DNA of 59,244 nucleotides from an uncultured Bacteroides sp. (GTDB taxonomy: Bacteria > Bacteroidota > Bacteroidia > Bacteroidales > Bacteroidaceae), in the NCBI GenBank assembly GCA_944321495.1, contig CALULP010000019.1, forward strand, positions 1-59,244, given 5' to 3'. The notes beneath the pieces are model-generated. The model had not been told where the DNA came from, ran no database searches, and saw only the letters and a list, made by a program, of their open reading frames with translations. How positions within the stretch are numbered: the first letter of the stretch is position 1; each line of letters begins with the position of its first letter. The position numbers and the translations under genes are program-made. Positions 26,112 through 35,817 of the stretch are shown here, in pieces.

Positions 26112-26867
26112 TTAGTCTTTCAGCTTGGCGCGGATAAAGTCGCGGTTCAAGCGGGCGATGTTGCTGATGGAAACATTCTTCGGGCACTCAGCCTCGCAAG
26201 CGCGGGTGTTGGTGCAGTTGCCGAAGCCCAGTTCATCCATCTTGGCCAGCATGGCCTTGGCGCGGCGCAGGGCTTCAGGCTTGCCTTGCGGCAGCAGGTT
26301 GAGCTGGCTCACCTTGGCCGAAACGAACAGCATGGCCGAACCGTTCTTGCAGGCAGCCACGCAGGCGCCGCAACCGATGCAACTGGCAGCATCCATGGCC
26401 TCGTCGGCAATGGGTTTCGGGATAAGGATGGCGTTGGCATCCTGCGGGGCACCCGTAGGAACGCTGACATAACCACCTGCCTGCATAATCTTGTCATAGG
26501 CCGTGCGGTCTACCATCAAATCCTTGATGACCGGGAAGCCGGCAGAACGCCAAGGCTCAACGGTGATGGTGTCGCCATCGTTGAAGCGGCGCATGTAAAT
26601 CTGGCAGGTCGTGGCACCTGTTGCCGGTCCGTGCGGATGTCCGTTGATGTAGAGCGAGCACATGCCGCAGATACCTTCGCGGCAGTCATGGTCGAATACT
26701 ACGGGCTCCTTGCCTTCGCTGATAAGTTGCTCGTTCAAGATATCCAGCATTTCCAGGAAAGAAGTATCGCCGGGAATATCTTTCATCTGATAAGTCTCGA
26801 ATGCGCCTTTGGCTTTCGGCCCTTTCTGGCGCCATACTTTCAGTGTAAATGATATATTTTTATCCAT
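26112..26867 (-). CDS. frdB: Fumarate reductase/succinate dehydrogenase iron-sulfur subunit
   Basis: The start at 26867 ([14 protein letters not shown]) gives 251 residues. The [2Fe-2S] site is [11 protein letters not shown] with a later cysteine in TTCQIY. The [4Fe-4S]/[3Fe-4S] sites are [14 protein letters not shown] and [14 protein letters not shown]. The protein passes electrons between the flavoprotein and the membrane anchor in anaerobic fumarate respiration, central to energy metabolism in Bacteroides. It is the last gene of the frdCAB operon and lies 17 bases beyond an inserted element. Confidence 0.95.
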   Translation of the reverse strand: MDKNISFTLKVWRQKGPKAKGAFETYQMKDIPGDTSFLEMLDILNEQLISEGKEPVVFDHDCREGICGMCSLYINGHPHGPATGATTCQIYMRRFNDGDTITVEPWRSAGFPVIKDLMVDRTAYDKIMQAGGYVSVPTGAPQDANAILIPKPIADEAMDAASCIGCGACVAACKNGSAMLFVSAKVSQLNLLPQGKPEALRRAKAMLAKMDELGFGNCTNTRACEAECPKNVSISNIARLNRDFIRAKLKD

Positions 26868-26884
26868 TTTCTTTATTTTTTGGG

Positions 26885-27305
26885 GTAACAAGTTAACAAG
26901 GTTTTCAGTTAACAAGGAGAATACCTGCGAGTCTTAATCAACGATGACAACATTCTGATGATTTCATTATTTTGCTCGTTTAGAGTATTGAACTTATTTT
27001 CTGACAAATAGTTTATATCCTTGCAGATGATAAGTTGTGTCTCTAATTCCGAAGCAGAACCTAATGAGATGTACAAGAAGTGAAGCAGCTCTTTATTATG
27101 TTCGCGCCCATATCCTTCGGCAATATTGGAAGGTATGGATACGGCAGCTCTTCTCATCTGTGAAGTGATGCCATACAATTCTTCCTTGGGAAAGAATTTT
27201 GTTGCTTGGTATAAATCCTTAACCAGTTGCATGCTTTTCTGCCACACGATTAATTCTTTATGTACGCTCATTCACTATCTCCTCGTAACCTTGTTAACTC
27301 GTTAC
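26885..27305. mobile_element. Intervening-sequence-like element between frdA and frdB
   Basis: An element of 421 bp is bounded by inverted repeats: 26885-26903 and 27287-27305 match at 18 of 19 positions (GTAACAAGTTAACAAGGTT and its inverse). Inside is one gene for a four-helix-bundle protein. Removing it leaves a gap of about 30 bp between frdA and frdB, a normal operon spacing. The left arm has a second direct copy of GTTAACAAGG at 26908-26917. Relatives without a gene lie at 29282-29374 and 49420-49527. Confidence 0.7.
26909..27271 (-). CDS. Four-helix-bundle protein of the 23S rRNA intervening-sequence family
   Basis: The 120-residue protein carries the family hallmark [16 protein letters not shown] followed by YGR, then [16 protein letters not shown]. 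This is the S23/IVP four-helix-bundle family (TIGR02436-like), first seen inside intervening sequences of bacterial 23S rRNA and related to the Avd protein of diversity-generating retroelements. Its biochemical role is unknown. It is encoded in the same direction as frdA and frdB, and its last codons lie in the left inverted repeat. No reverse transcriptase is near. Confidence 0.88.
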   Translation of the reverse strand: MSVHKELIVWQKSMQLVKDLYQATKFFPKEELYGITSQMRRAAVSIPSNIAEGYGREHNKELLHFLYISLGSASELETQLIICKDINYLSENKFNTLNEQNNEIIRMLSSLIKTRRYSPC

Positions 27306-27318
27306 CTGGTTAACTAAT

Positions 27319-29265
27319 TTATGACTTGTAATTACGTGTTTGAACCTTGATTGCTTCATAAACCAGCGGCTCTTTCAGCAAGACGGGAGCCTTGTCGTCG
27401 CTGCCCTGGTATTCCCAGCAAGCCACGTAGAAGTAGTTTTCATCGTCACGCTTGGCTTCGCCTTCTTCCGTCTGGTATTCTTCGCGGAAGTGGCCGCCGC
27501 ACGATTCGTTGCGGTTCAGTGCATCGTAAGCGATGAGCTCGCCCATGGTGATGAAGTCGTTCAGGCGGATAGCCTTGTCCAGCTCTACGTTCATGCCTTC
27601 CTTCTCGCCCGGGATGAACAGTTCGGTCTCGAACTCCTTGCGGATTTCCTTCAGGCGCTTCAAGCCTTCCTTCAAGCCGGCCTCGGTGCGGCCCATGCCG
27701 ACATATTCCCACATCACGTGGCCCAGTTCCTTGTGGATGGAGTCAACGGACTTCTTGCCCTTGATGTTCATCAGGTGGTCAATCTTGTCCTGTACGGCCT
27801 TTTCGGCAGCGGCAAACTCCGGCAGGTCGGTAGAGAAGCGGGGAACCGTAATCTGGTCGGCCAGATAGTTCTGGATGGTGTAGGGCAGCACGAAGTAACC
27901 GTCGGCCAAGCCCTGCATCAGTGCGGAAGCACCCAGACGGTTGGCGCCGTGGTCGGAGAAGTTGCACTCGCCGATGGCGAAGAGTCCCTTGATGCTGGTC
28001 ATCAGTTCATAGTCTACCCAGATGCCGCCCATGGTGTAGTGGATGGCGGGGTAAATCATCATCGGGTTCTCGTAGGGAGATACGTCCGTGATTTCCTCGT
28101 ACATGTCGAACAGGTTGCCGTAGCGTTGTGCCACAACATCCTTGCCCAGGCGGTTGATGGCTTCCGAGAAGTCCAGGAACACAGCCAAGCCGGTATTGTT
28201 CACACCATAGCCCTTGTCGCAACGTTCCTTGGCGGCACGGCTGGCTACGTCGCGCGGAACCAGGTTACCGAAGGCCGGGTAGCGGCGTTCCAAGTAGTAG
28301 TCGCGGTCTTCTTCGGGGATATCCTTGCCTTGCAAAGTACCTTCCTGCAGCTTCTTCGCGTCTTCCAGTTTCTTGGGCACCCAGATGCGGCCGTCGTTAC
28401 GCAGGGACTCGGACATCAGCGTCAGCTTGGACTGCTTGTCGCCGTGTACGGGGATACACGTCGGGTGGATTTGTACATAAGCGGGGTTGGCGAACCATGC
28501 ACCCTTGCGGTAGCAAGCCATAGCGGCCGAGCAGTTGCAGGCCATGGCGTTGGTAGAGAGGAAGTAGGTGTTGCCATAACCGCCCGTGGCGATAACCACA
28601 GCGTGGGCGGCAAAGCGCTCCAGCTTGCCCGTCACCAGGTTCTTGGCGATGATACCGCGGGCACGTCCGTCGATGATGACCACGTCCTGCATCTCATAGC
28701 GGGTGTACAGCTTCACGGTGCCGGCAGCCACCTGGCGGCTCAGTGCCGAGTAAGCGCCCAGCAACAGCTGCTGGCCCGTCTGGCCCTTGGCGTAGAATGT
28801 ACGCGACACCTGCGCGCCACCGAAAGAACGGTTGGCCAGCGTGCCGCCGTATTCGCGGGCAAAGGGAACGCCCTGTGCCACGCACTGGTCGATGATGTTG
28901 TTCGACACTTCGGCCAGACGGTAAACGTTGGCCTCGCGAGCGCGGTAGTCGCCACCCTTCACGGTGTCATAAAACAGGCGGTAAACCGAGTCGCCGTCGT
29001 TCTGGTAATTCTTGGCAGCATTGATACCTCCCTGTGCGGCGATGGAGTGCGCGCGGCGCGGAGAGTCTTGGATGCAGAAGTTGAATACCTTGAAACCCAT
29101 TTCGCCAAGCGAGGCGGCTGCGCTGGCGCCTGCCAAGCCTGTACCTACCACGATGATGTCGAGGCGGCGCTTATTGGCGGGGTTTACTAATTTTTGGTGG
29201 GCTTTATAGTTCGTCCACTTTTCTGCTACCGGTCCTTCCGGTATTCTTGAATCTATCTTGGTCAT
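27319..29265 (-). CDS. frdA: Fumarate reductase/succinate dehydrogenase flavoprotein subunit
   Basis: The start at 29265 ([12 protein letters not shown]) gives 648 residues. The FAD-binding loop is [19 protein letters not shown] and the flavin-attachment region is [21 protein letters not shown]. The conserved catalytic region includes HPTCIP and RNDGRIW, and the late segment [19 protein letters not shown] is typical of the family. It catalyses fumarate/succinate interconversion on the cytoplasmic side of the membrane. The length matches Bacteroidetes FrdA. Both flanking gaps in the operon hold inverted-repeat elements of one family. Confidence 0.96.
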   Translation of the reverse strand: MTKIDSRIPEGPVAEKWTNYKAHQKLVNPANKRRLDIIVVGTGLAGASAAASLGEMGFKVFNFCIQDSPRRAHSIAAQGGINAAKNYQNDGDSVYRLFYDTVKGGDYRAREANVYRLAEVSNNIIDQCVAQGVPFAREYGGTLANRSFGGAQVSRTFYAKGQTGQQLLLGAYSALSRQVAAGTVKLYTRYEMQDVVIIDGRARGIIAKNLVTGKLERFAAHAVVIATGGYGNTYFLSTNAMACNCSAAMACYRKGAWFANPAYVQIHPTCIPVHGDKQSKLTLMSESLRNDGRIWVPKKLEDAKKLQEGTLQGKDIPEEDRDYYLERRYPAFGNLVPRDVASRAAKERCDKGYGVNNTGLAVFLDFSEAINRLGKDVVAQRYGNLFDMYEEITDVSPYENPMMIYPAIHYTMGGIWVDYELMTSIKGLFAIGECNFSDHGANRLGASALMQGLADGYFVLPYTIQNYLADQITVPRFSTDLPEFAAAEKAVQDKIDHLMNIKGKKSVDSIHKELGHVMWEYVGMGRTEAGLKEGLKRLKEIRKEFETELFIPGEKEGMNVELDKAIRLNDFITMGELIAYDALNRNESCGGHFREEYQTEEGEAKRDDENYFYVACWEYQGSDDKAPVLLKEPLVYEAIKVQTRNYKS

Positions 29266-29281
29266 AGTTTTTTCTTTTTTA

Positions 29282-29374
29282 GTTGACGAGGGTTTCAGTT
29301 GACGAGGGTACAAGGACCTTGCTTCGCTTCTCTATCGCCTTGTCACCTTATCCCTTTGTCACCTTGTTACCTTA
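29282..29374. repeat. Gene-less relative of the frd intervening element
   Basis: The left arm (29282-29315) has two copies of GTTGACGAGG separated by GTTTCA. The right arm (29338-29374) is an imperfect inverse containing CCTTGTCACC twice. The layout GTTRACRAGG-(T)TTTCA-GTTRACRAGG equals the left arm of the element at 26885. It fills the frdC-frdA gap and includes the frdC stop codon. Confidence 0.7.
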
Positions 29375-30049
29375 AATGAGTGATTTGATATAGAATGCTA
29401 CTACTACCAGTGCAAAGCACAGCACAACGATGGTGGAGTAGATGTTGGAGATGCACTGCCAGCGGTTGAGCCATACTTTGTTGTTCCAGCCCAGCGTCTG
29501 CATGGCGCTCCAGAATCCGTGGGTCAGGTGGAACCACAAGGCACCCAGCCACACCAGGTAAAGCACTACGTTCGCAATGTTGCCGAAGGTGTTCTCAATG
29601 TGATAGATACCGTCGGCGGCATACATCATTACGCCCAAATCCTCGCAGCCTGCCAGCTCGGGAAGCATCATTTTCGACCAGAAGTGCACCAGGTGCAATG
29701 CCAAGCCCACGATGACGATAAGTCCCAGCACCAGCATGTTTTGCGAAGCCCATTCCACGGTCTTCGGCTTCTCCGTCACGGCATAACGCTCCGTACCGCG
29801 CGCACGGCGGTTCTGCATGGTCAGCCAGAAGGCATAGATGATGTGAATGATGAACAGCGCGGCCAATGCCAGCGTGCCGGCCACCGCATACCAGTTCGCT
29901 CCCAGGAACTCACAAACCATGTTGTACCCTTCTGCCGAAACGAGTGCAACCAGGTTCATCGCCATGTGAAACGTCAGAAACAGGATAAGGGCGATGCCGG
30001 TAACGCTCATCACCACTTTCCTTCCTACAGATGAATTACTTAACCACAT
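29372..30049 (-). CDS. frdC: Fumarate reductase/succinate dehydrogenase cytochrome b subunit
   Basis: The 225-residue protein has five membrane helices and histidines within them suited to bind heme b (for example FLTFHMAMNL, FIIHIIYAFW, ALHLVHFW and FHLTHGFWS). It anchors FrdA and FrdB and exchanges electrons with menaquinol. The size and single-subunit form match the diheme type used by Bacteroidetes. It is first in the operon and is preceded by a full promoter. Its stop lies in an inverted-repeat element. Confidence 0.92.
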   Translation of the reverse strand: MWLSNSSVGRKVVMSVTGIALILFLTFHMAMNLVALVSAEGYNMVCEFLGANWYAVAGTLALAALFIIHIIYAFWLTMQNRRARGTERYAVTEKPKTVEWASQNMLVLGLIVIVGLALHLVHFWSKMMLPELAGCEDLGVMMYAADGIYHIENTFGNIANVVLYLVWLGALWFHLTHGFWSAMQTLGWNNKVWLNRWQCISNIYSTIVVLCFALVVVAFYIKSLI

Positions 30050-30119
30050 AAATGATTGAATTAAAGTTATTTAATAGTTAGAAAATGTATTTGTCCAACG
30101 GTATTCCTCCATTTTCCTG

Positions 30120-30149
30120 CAAAGGTAGGGAAAAACCTTGATAAACCAA
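30120..30149 (-). promoter_or_regulatory. Promoter of the frdCAB operon
   Basis: On the minus strand TTG (30147-30149), 19 bases, then TACCTTTG (30120-30127). The frdC start lies 71 bases downstream, giving a leader of about 65 bases. Confidence 0.6.
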
Positions 30150-30210
30150 GCGATTAAGGAAATAATTCCGTAATGGATGCGGCATGGGCTGCACAAAGAG
30201 AGGGACTTCC

Positions 30211-30318
30211 GGCTTGGCTTGTCCGTTATTTTTCCTTTCCATAGCGGGGGCGGACAAAAGGAGCAGATAAGGAGCGGGTAAGGAGAAGGTAAGGACCGGG
30301 CAGGTGGCGGGTTTGTAA
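30211..30318 (-). repeat. Dispersed repeat of about 108 bp containing an 11-bp tandem array (copy A)
   Basis: Read on the minus strand it is about 85 percent identical to 43342-43449. Its core is an 11-bp array: on the plus strand, units 30253-30263, 30264-30274, 30275-30285 and 30286-30296, each containing (A/T)AAGGA. The segment after the array, GCTATGGAAAGGAAAAA, is the best-preserved part. It lies between the frd promoter and aqpZ. Confidence 0.8.
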
Positions 30319-30403
30319 GGATTTCATGAAAGCCAAAGTTCGCCCTTTTGCCGGGCGTGGCAAAAAATGCGGGGGCACGGGTACAACGTATGCTTTTATT
30401 GCC

Positions 30404-30411
30404 TAAATTTG
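30404..30411 (+). promoter_or_regulatory. -7 promoter box for aqpZ
   Basis: TAAATTTG lies 32 bases before the ATG at 30443. No clear -33 box. Confidence 0.4.
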
Positions 30412-30442
30412 AGGGTGAATAACCTTTTAAAACAATGACGTT

Positions 30443-31123
30443 ATGAAAAAGTACATTGCAGAAATGGTGGGGACAATGGTACTTGTCCTCATGGGATGCG
30501 GTAGCGCGGTCTTTGCCGGAAGCGTGGCAGGGACGGTAGGCGCAGGTGTCGGTACGCTGGGCGTGGCGTTGGCCTTCGGACTGGCGGTGGTGGCCATGGC
30601 CTACACCATCGGCGGCATATCGGGGTGCCACATCAATCCGGCCATCACGCTGGGCGTGTACCTGTCCGGTAGGATGAGCGGCAAGGATGCGGGCATGTAT
30701 ATGCTGTTCCAGGTCATCGGGGCCATCATCGGGTCGGCCATCCTGTTCCTGCTGGTGTCCACGGGGGCGCATGGCGGGCCCACGGAAACGGGGTCCAACA
30801 GCTATCAGGACGGCATGATGGCACAGGCATTCATTGCCGAGGCGGTCTTCACGTTTATCTTCGTGCTGGTGGTGCTGGGCACTACGGACGAGAAGAAAGG
30901 GGCTGGCCAGCTGGCCGGACTGGCCATAGGCTTGTCGCTGGTGCTGATTCACATCGTGTGCATCCCCATCACGGGCACGTCGGTCAACCCGGCACGCAGC
31001 ATAGGCCCGGCGTTGTTTGACGGCGGCGTGGCCCTGTCGCAGTTGTGGCTGTTCATTGTGGCGCCGTTTGTGGGGGCTGCCCTCAGCGCGCTGGTGTGGA
31101 AGGGCATTGCCGGCGAGAAGTAA
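30443..31123 (+). CDS. aqpZ: Aquaporin Z-type water channel
   Basis: The 226-residue protein has six membrane helices and both NPA loops: GCHINPAITLG in the first half and GTSVNPARSIGPAL in the second. The NPARS form, with R after the second NPA, belongs to the selectivity filter. The overall length and motifs match AqpZ rather than glycerol facilitators. It moves water across the inner membrane. It is transcribed alone and ends at an inverted-repeat element shared with the convergent protease gene. Confidence 0.93.
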   Translation: MKKYIAEMVGTMVLVLMGCGSAVFAGSVAGTVGAGVGTLGVALAFGLAVVAMAYTIGGISGCHINPAITLGVYLSGRMSGKDAGMYMLFQVIGAIIGSAILFLLVSTGAHGGPTETGSNSYQDGMMAQAFIAEAVFTFIFVLVVLGTTDEKKGAGQLAGLAIGLSLVLIHIVCIPITGTSVNPARSIGPALFDGGVALSQLWLFIVAPFVGAALSALVWKGIAGEK

Positions 31124-31137
31124 GGCAAATGAAAAAT

Positions 31138-31240
31138 AAATGAAGAATGAAGAGCTAAAAATGAAGAATGAAGAATTCTCAAGGATGCCTGCTTGGCAAT
31201 TCTTCATTTTGCGCGAAGCGCGATTCTTCATTCTTCATTT
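31138..31240. repeat. Inverted-repeat element, TTCATTCTTC family
   Basis: The outer arms 31138-31153 and 31225-31240 are perfect 16-bp inverted copies (AAATGAAGAATGAAGA). Further heptad repeats continue inward and outward, to about 31270. It fills the gap between two convergent genes and may end transcription from both sides. Related copies lie at 14588-14676 and near 11085. Confidence 0.8.
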
Positions 31241-31265
31241 AAAAGGATTCTTCGCCCTTCATTCT

Positions 31266-32864
31266 TCATTCCTTGGGGATTATTCTTTCGTACATGCCCT
31301 CCCGGAGCACTTTGAGGGCTTGGAGCACGGTTTCCTCGGTGGTGTTCATCACCTGGAAGTACTCGTTCATGTCCCACAGGTCGCGGGCGATGAGGGCTTT
31401 CAGCTGGGTCTTGATGAGGGGTAGCGAGCGGGTGTATTGGGCTTCGTTGAACTCTACCTTTTCCTTGTCGGCCAGGGCACGCATGTCGGCCAGGAAGGCA
31501 TCGTCTATCTGGAAGTCCCGGTTGAAGGTGTCGAAGTCCGGGTAACGCTGTTTCAACTCCTGGCGGTGGTTTTCTATGTAGCCCGTGGTGCTGCGGATGA
31601 CTACGCCACGCGCCACCAGGTTGCGGTGGTAGTCGGTATAGCGGGCAGTGTCGACGGGCACGAAGATGTCGGGCATGATGCCTCCTCCGCCATAGACGGT
31701 GCGCCCCAGGCGCAGGGTCTGGTGCTTCAGCGAGTCGGGGAAGTGGATGCTGTCGGCGTGCATCAGTTCGCCGTGGTTGTAGCGTTCCAGCAAGTCGCGG
31801 TTGTATTGTTCCATCATGTCTTCGCCTTGCCCGGCGTCGTAGGGTTTCTGGATGCAGCGGCCTGCGGGGGTGTAGTAGCGCGACACGGTGAGGCGTATCA
31901 TGGAGCCGTCGGGCAAGGGGATGGGGCGTTGCACCAGTCCTTTGCCGAAGGTGCGCCGGCCTACGATGACGCCGCGGTCGTGGTCTTGTACGGCCCCGGT
32001 CACGATTTCGCTGGCCGATGCCGAAAATTCGTCGACCAACACCACGAGGCGTCCCTCCTGGAAGCGTCCGGAGCCTTTGGCATGGAAGTTGTTCTGGCGT
32101 TCGGCACGTCCCTGGGTATAGACAATCAGGTCTTTTTGTTTCAGGAATTCATTGGCAAGGTCGATGGCGGCATTGAGGTAGCCCCCTCCATTGCCTTGCA
32201 GGTCGAGGATAAGGTCGCGCATGCCTTGCCGTTGCAGGCGTTTCAGGGCATCGGCAAACTCGTCGGGCGTAGTGGCGCCAAAACGGTTGATGCGGATGTA
32301 GCCCGTGCGGGGCTGTATGAGGTAGGCGGCGTCGAGGCTGTAGATGGGTATCTTGTCGCGCTTCACGGTGAAGGGCAGCGGGTCGCCCACGCCGCGGCGC
32401 ACGATGGTGAGGCGCACTTCCGAACCTTTGGGGCCGCGCAGGCGCTTCATGATGTCTTCGGTGCTCATTTTTACGCCGGCTATGGCCGTGTCGTTGACGG
32501 CGGTGATGCGGTCGCCTGCCAGGATGCCTGCCTTTTCGGAAGGCCCCCCGCTGACAGGCTGGATGACCAGCAGCGTGTCTTCAATCATCTGGAACTGGAT
32601 GCCTATGCCCTCAAAGTTGCCTTCGAGCGGCTGGCTCATGGCTTGGGTCTCTTCCGGATTGGTGTAGGTGGAATGGGGGTCAAGGTGTTCGAGCATGCCG
32701 ATAATGGCGTGTTCTACAAGCTGGTTTTCGTTGACTGTGTCCACATACAGGCGATTGATGGCAAACTCGGCCATCTGCAATTTGCGCAAAGGCAGGTTGC
32801 CTTGGGCTGCCGCAGTGAGGGCTGCCAGGCAAAGGAAGAAGGGAAGGAGGATTTTTTTCTTCAT
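31266..32864 (-). CDS. S41 family C-terminal processing peptidase with PDZ domain
   Basis: The 532-residue protein has a signal peptide (cleavage near TAAAQG). A PDZ domain spans about 85-170 (GIGIQFQ, VSGGPSEKAGILAGDRI). The protease domain has GNGGGYL and the catalytic serine in VDEFSASASEI, with the lysine in RRTFGKGLVQ. It cleaves proteins in the periplasm near their C-termini. The gene lies 46 bases after coaD and is probably in one transcript with it. Confidence 0.92.
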   Translation of the reverse strand: MKKKILLPFFLCLAALTAAAQGNLPLRKLQMAEFAINRLYVDTVNENQLVEHAIIGMLEHLDPHSTYTNPEETQAMSQPLEGNFEGIGIQFQMIEDTLLVIQPVSGGPSEKAGILAGDRITAVNDTAIAGVKMSTEDIMKRLRGPKGSEVRLTIVRRGVGDPLPFTVKRDKIPIYSLDAAYLIQPRTGYIRINRFGATTPDEFADALKRLQRQGMRDLILDLQGNGGGYLNAAIDLANEFLKQKDLIVYTQGRAERQNNFHAKGSGRFQEGRLVVLVDEFSASASEIVTGAVQDHDRGVIVGRRTFGKGLVQRPIPLPDGSMIRLTVSRYYTPAGRCIQKPYDAGQGEDMMEQYNRDLLERYNHGELMHADSIHFPDSLKHQTLRLGRTVYGGGGIMPDIFVPVDTARYTDYHRNLVARGVVIRSTTGYIENHRQELKQRYPDFDTFNRDFQIDDAFLADMRALADKEKVEFNEAQYTRSLPLIKTQLKALIARDLWDMNEYFQVMNTTEETVLQALKVLREGMYERIIPKE

Positions 32865-32910
32865 GGTGGTTTCTTGGGCTTGGTGAGGCCTGCCGGCCGG
32901 TGTTCAGGAT

Positions 32911-33372
32911 TTATTCTTCATTGACTTTCATCCCTTCCGGCAGGAAGCGGCTGACGTCTTTGCCGTAGCTCAGCAATTCGCGCACGATGGTGGAGCTGAC
33001 ACAGGTCAGCTCGGGCTCCGTGAAGAGCAGGATGGTTTCAATGCCCGTCAGCTTGCGGTTGATGTCGGCAATGGTTTCTTCATACTCAAAGTCCTTGACG
33101 GTGCGTATGCCGCGGATGATAAGGTTGGCATTCACCTTGCGGGCAAAGTCTATGGTAAGGCTGTCGTAGGCATCGACGGAAACGCGGGGGTTATCTTTGT
33201 AGTAATCGGCAATCATGCGTTTGCGCTTTTCTACGGGGAAGTGGGTGTTCTTGTTCTCATTGACTCCGATGGCAATGACGACTTCGTCGATAAACGTCAA
33301 GGCACGCTTCACCACCGACGCATGGCCGGCGGTGAAGGGGTCGAAAGTACCGGGAAATATGGCTCGTGTCAT
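32911..33372 (-). CDS. coaD: Pantetheine-phosphate adenylyltransferase
   Basis: The 153-residue protein has the nucleotidyl-transferase motif [10 protein letters not shown] (T/H-x-G-H) at the start, EKRKRMI, and the late signature [20 protein letters not shown]. It makes dephospho-CoA from ATP and phosphopantetheine, the fourth step of coenzyme A synthesis. It lies between parE and the S41 protease gene on the same strand. Confidence 0.95.
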   Translation of the reverse strand: MTRAIFPGTFDPFTAGHASVVKRALTFIDEVVIAIGVNENKNTHFPVEKRKRMIADYYKDNPRVSVDAYDSLTIDFARKVNANLIIRGIRTVKDFEYEETIADINRKLTGIETILLFTEPELTCVSSTIVRELLSYGKDVSRFLPEGMKVNEE

Positions 33373-33400
33373 AACTCTGTTTCGTTGGGGTTACGGGCGG

Positions 33401-33408
33401 CAAAGATA
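33401..33408 (-). promoter_or_regulatory. -7 promoter box for coaD
   Basis: Minus-strand TATCTTTG, 29 bases before the coaD start, in the 114-base gap after parE. Confidence 0.5.
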
Positions 33409-33486
33409 CAGGTTATTCCCGAGAGTAAAAGGCAGATGCCGACTTTTTTAGCTTGTTTGCAGGGGATTCCCTTTGTTGTCCAGGCT

Positions 33487-35424
33487 CTAAAATGCCTCTT
33501 CCTTCACCAAGTCCTCTTCCACCACCAGGTTCTGGATGATGAAGTTCTGCCGCTCCATGGTGTTCTTGCCCATATAGAACTCCAGCAGTTCTTTCACGAG
33601 GTCGGTCTTGCGCAGGGTGACTTGTTCCAGGCGCATATCTTTGCCAATGAAATGGCGGAACTCGTCAGGGGATATTTCACCCAGTCCCTTGAAGCGGGTG
33701 ATTTCCGGGTTGGGGCCTAAGGAGTTGATGGCTGCGAGGCGTTCTTCTTCGGTGTAACAATAGGCGGTTTTCTTCTTGTTGCGCACGCGGAACAGGGGCG
33801 TCTGCAGGATGTAGACGTGCCCTTTCTTGATGAGGTCGGGGAAGAATTGCAGGAAAAATGTAATCATGAGCAGGCGGATATGCATGCCATCCACATCCGC
33901 ATCGGTGGCCACGATGACTTTGTTGTAGCGCAGGCCTTCCATGCCGTCCTCGATGTTGAGGGCTGCCTGCAGCAAGTTGAACTCCTCATTGTCGTAGACT
34001 ACTTTCTTGGTAAGCCCATAGCAGTTGAGGGGCTTTCCGCGCAAGGAGAAGACGGCCTGCGTATTGACGTCGCGGCTCTTGGTGATGGAGCCGCTGGCGG
34101 AGTCGCCCTCGGTGATGAAGATGCACGATTCCGCTTCCTGCTCTTTGCCTTTGCCGTCGCTCAGGTGATAGCGGCAATCGCGCAGCTTGCGGTTGTGCAG
34201 GTTAGCCTTCTTCGCGCGTTCGCGTGCCAGCTTGGTGACCCCGGCAATGGCTTTGCGCTCTTTCTCGGAGTCCTGTATCTTTTGCAGCATCACTTCGGCC
34301 ATCAACGGGTTCTTGTGCAGATAGTTGTCTACCTCGGTCTTGATGAAGTCGCCCACGTATTTGTTGATGGTGGGGCCGGCTGCCTTGCCTTCCTGGGGCA
34401 CGGCGGGCCACATGTTGTTGCTGCCCAGCTTCGTCTTGGTCTGGCTTTCGAACATGGGTTCTTCCACGTCGAGGGCTATGGCGGCTACCAGTCCGTTGCG
34501 AATGTCGGAGTATTCGAAGTTTTTGTTGTAGAACTCCTTGATGGTGCGTGCCAGGTGCTCTTTCAGGGCTGTCTGGTGGGTGCCCCCCTGTGTGGTGTGC
34601 TGCCCGTTGACGAAGGAGTAGTATTCCTCGCCGTACTGGTTGGTGTGGGTAAAGGCTATTTCGATATCTTCGCCCTTCAGGTGCACGATGTCATACAGTC
34701 CCTCGCTGGTCATGTTGTCCTTCAGCAAGTCTTCCAGCCCGTGGCGCGAGAGGATGCGCTGGCCGTTGTACACGAACGTCAGTCCCGTGTTCAGATACGT
34801 GTAGTTGCGAAGGAGAGTCTCCACGAATTGCGGCTGGAAGCTGTAGTTCACGAACAATGTGTCGTCCGGCTCGAAGAAGATGTAGGTGCCGGTTTCCTCC
34901 GTGCTGTCCTCCGTCACGTCGCTTTGCAGCACGCCGCGTGCAAAGGTGGCTATGCGCACCTTGCCATCGCGGTAGCTGCGCACTTCAAAGTGACTGCTCA
35001 GGGCGTTCACCGCCTTGATGCCCACGCCGTTTAGTCCGACGCTTTTCTTGAAAGCCTTCGAGTCGTATTTGCCACCGGTATTCAGTTTGCTCACTGCCTC
35101 GATGAGTTTGCCTTGGGGAATGCCCCGTCCGTAGTCGCGCACGCTGACGCGCAGGTTGTCTTCGATGTCCACCTCTATTTTCTTTCCGGCTCCCATCTTG
35201 AACTCGTCTATCGAGTTGTCCATCACTTCCTTCAGCAGCACATAGATGCCGTCGTCGCTCTGCGAGCCATCGCCCAGCCGGCCGATGTACATGCCCGAGC
35301 GCAGGCGGATGTGTTCCATGTCGTCCAGGTGTCTGATGTTTTCGTCGGTATAGTCGACGGAAGAAACTGTGTTTGCCTCGTTGCTGTCTTCCAGAGGCAA
35401 GGTCATATCGTAATTATTTTCCAT
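33487..35424 (-). CDS. parE: DNA topoisomerase IV subunit B
   Basis: The start at 35424 ([14 protein letters not shown]) gives 645 residues and lies just after a promoter box; an open frame continues to 35652 but is not needed. GHKL ATPase motifs are [19 protein letters not shown] and [14 protein letters not shown]. The TOPRIM motif is [11 protein letters not shown], and SLRGKPLN follows. Length and C-terminal layout favour ParE over GyrB. With ParC it decatenates chromosomes. No parC gene is adjacent. Confidence 0.88.
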   Translation of the reverse strand: MENNYDMTLPLEDSNEANTVSSVDYTDENIRHLDDMEHIRLRSGMYIGRLGDGSQSDDGIYVLLKEVMDNSIDEFKMGAGKKIEVDIEDNLRVSVRDYGRGIPQGKLIEAVSKLNTGGKYDSKAFKKSVGLNGVGIKAVNALSSHFEVRSYRDGKVRIATFARGVLQSDVTEDSTEETGTYIFFEPDDTLFVNYSFQPQFVETLLRNYTYLNTGLTFVYNGQRILSRHGLEDLLKDNMTSEGLYDIVHLKGEDIEIAFTHTNQYGEEYYSFVNGQHTTQGGTHQTALKEHLARTIKEFYNKNFEYSDIRNGLVAAIALDVEEPMFESQTKTKLGSNNMWPAVPQEGKAAGPTINKYVGDFIKTEVDNYLHKNPLMAEVMLQKIQDSEKERKAIAGVTKLARERAKKANLHNRKLRDCRYHLSDGKGKEQEAESCIFITEGDSASGSITKSRDVNTQAVFSLRGKPLNCYGLTKKVVYDNEEFNLLQAALNIEDGMEGLRYNKVIVATDADVDGMHIRLLMITFFLQFFPDLIKKGHVYILQTPLFRVRNKKKTAYCYTEEERLAAINSLGPNPEITRFKGLGEISPDEFRHFIGKDMRLEQVTLRKTDLVKELLEFYMGKNTMERQNFIIQNLVVEEDLVKEEAF

Positions 35425-35442
35425 GCTGTTCGGGCGTTTCTG

Positions 35443-35450
35443 CAAAAGTA
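35443..35450 (-). promoter_or_regulatory. -7 promoter box for parE
   Basis: Minus-strand TACTTTTG, 19 bases before the parE start at 35424. Confidence 0.5.
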
Positions 35451-35773
35451 GGGAGAAAATCGGAGGTGCGCAAAGATATGGCGGGGTTAATGTGAAATTA
35501 AATCGAACTGTTTTATGAATTTTGCATTCGCTCATTAAATCATTCGCACGAATAGGAAGACGCGGCACGTCTCTGCATGGCAAACGTTGGGGAGCGTAGC
35601 GGGTTGCGTTGATGAAATGCACTTTGGGATAGCATCCCCCCTTTCCCCCCAAGATAGTGCGATGAGCAAATGCTTACAAAAAGACCTGTTTTAAAGGTCA
35701 TCATCTCCCTATTTCCTCCCGGACATGTCCGTATTTTCTACGCTCCACCTCCGACCCTATACGCCCAACTTTT

Positions 35774-35817
35774 GTCGGACTTGAGTCGGACTTGTCTCGG
35801 AGGAGAGTCGGAGGAGG
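35774..35817 (+). repeat. Tandem array, four units of 11 bp
   Basis: Units 35774-35784, 35785-35795, 35796-35806 and 35807-35817 share (G/C)TCGGA at the start. Two end CTTG(A/T) and two end GGAG(A/G). A reverse-oriented CCTCCGAC lies about 25 bases upstream of the array. Confidence 0.8.

Noticed and set aside
26909..27271. Reading the four-helix-bundle gene as the Avd gene of a diversity-generating retroelement
   Set aside because: No reverse transcriptase and no template/variable repeat pair is seen nearby. The inverted-repeat flanks fit an intervening-sequence unit better.
27340..29190. Plus-strand frame of 616 codons opposite frdA
   Set aside because: Antisense shadow of frdA with no recognisable motif.
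35425..35652. Longer start for ParE
   Set aside because: The promoter box at 35443-35450 lies inside it, and the added residues match no part of the family.
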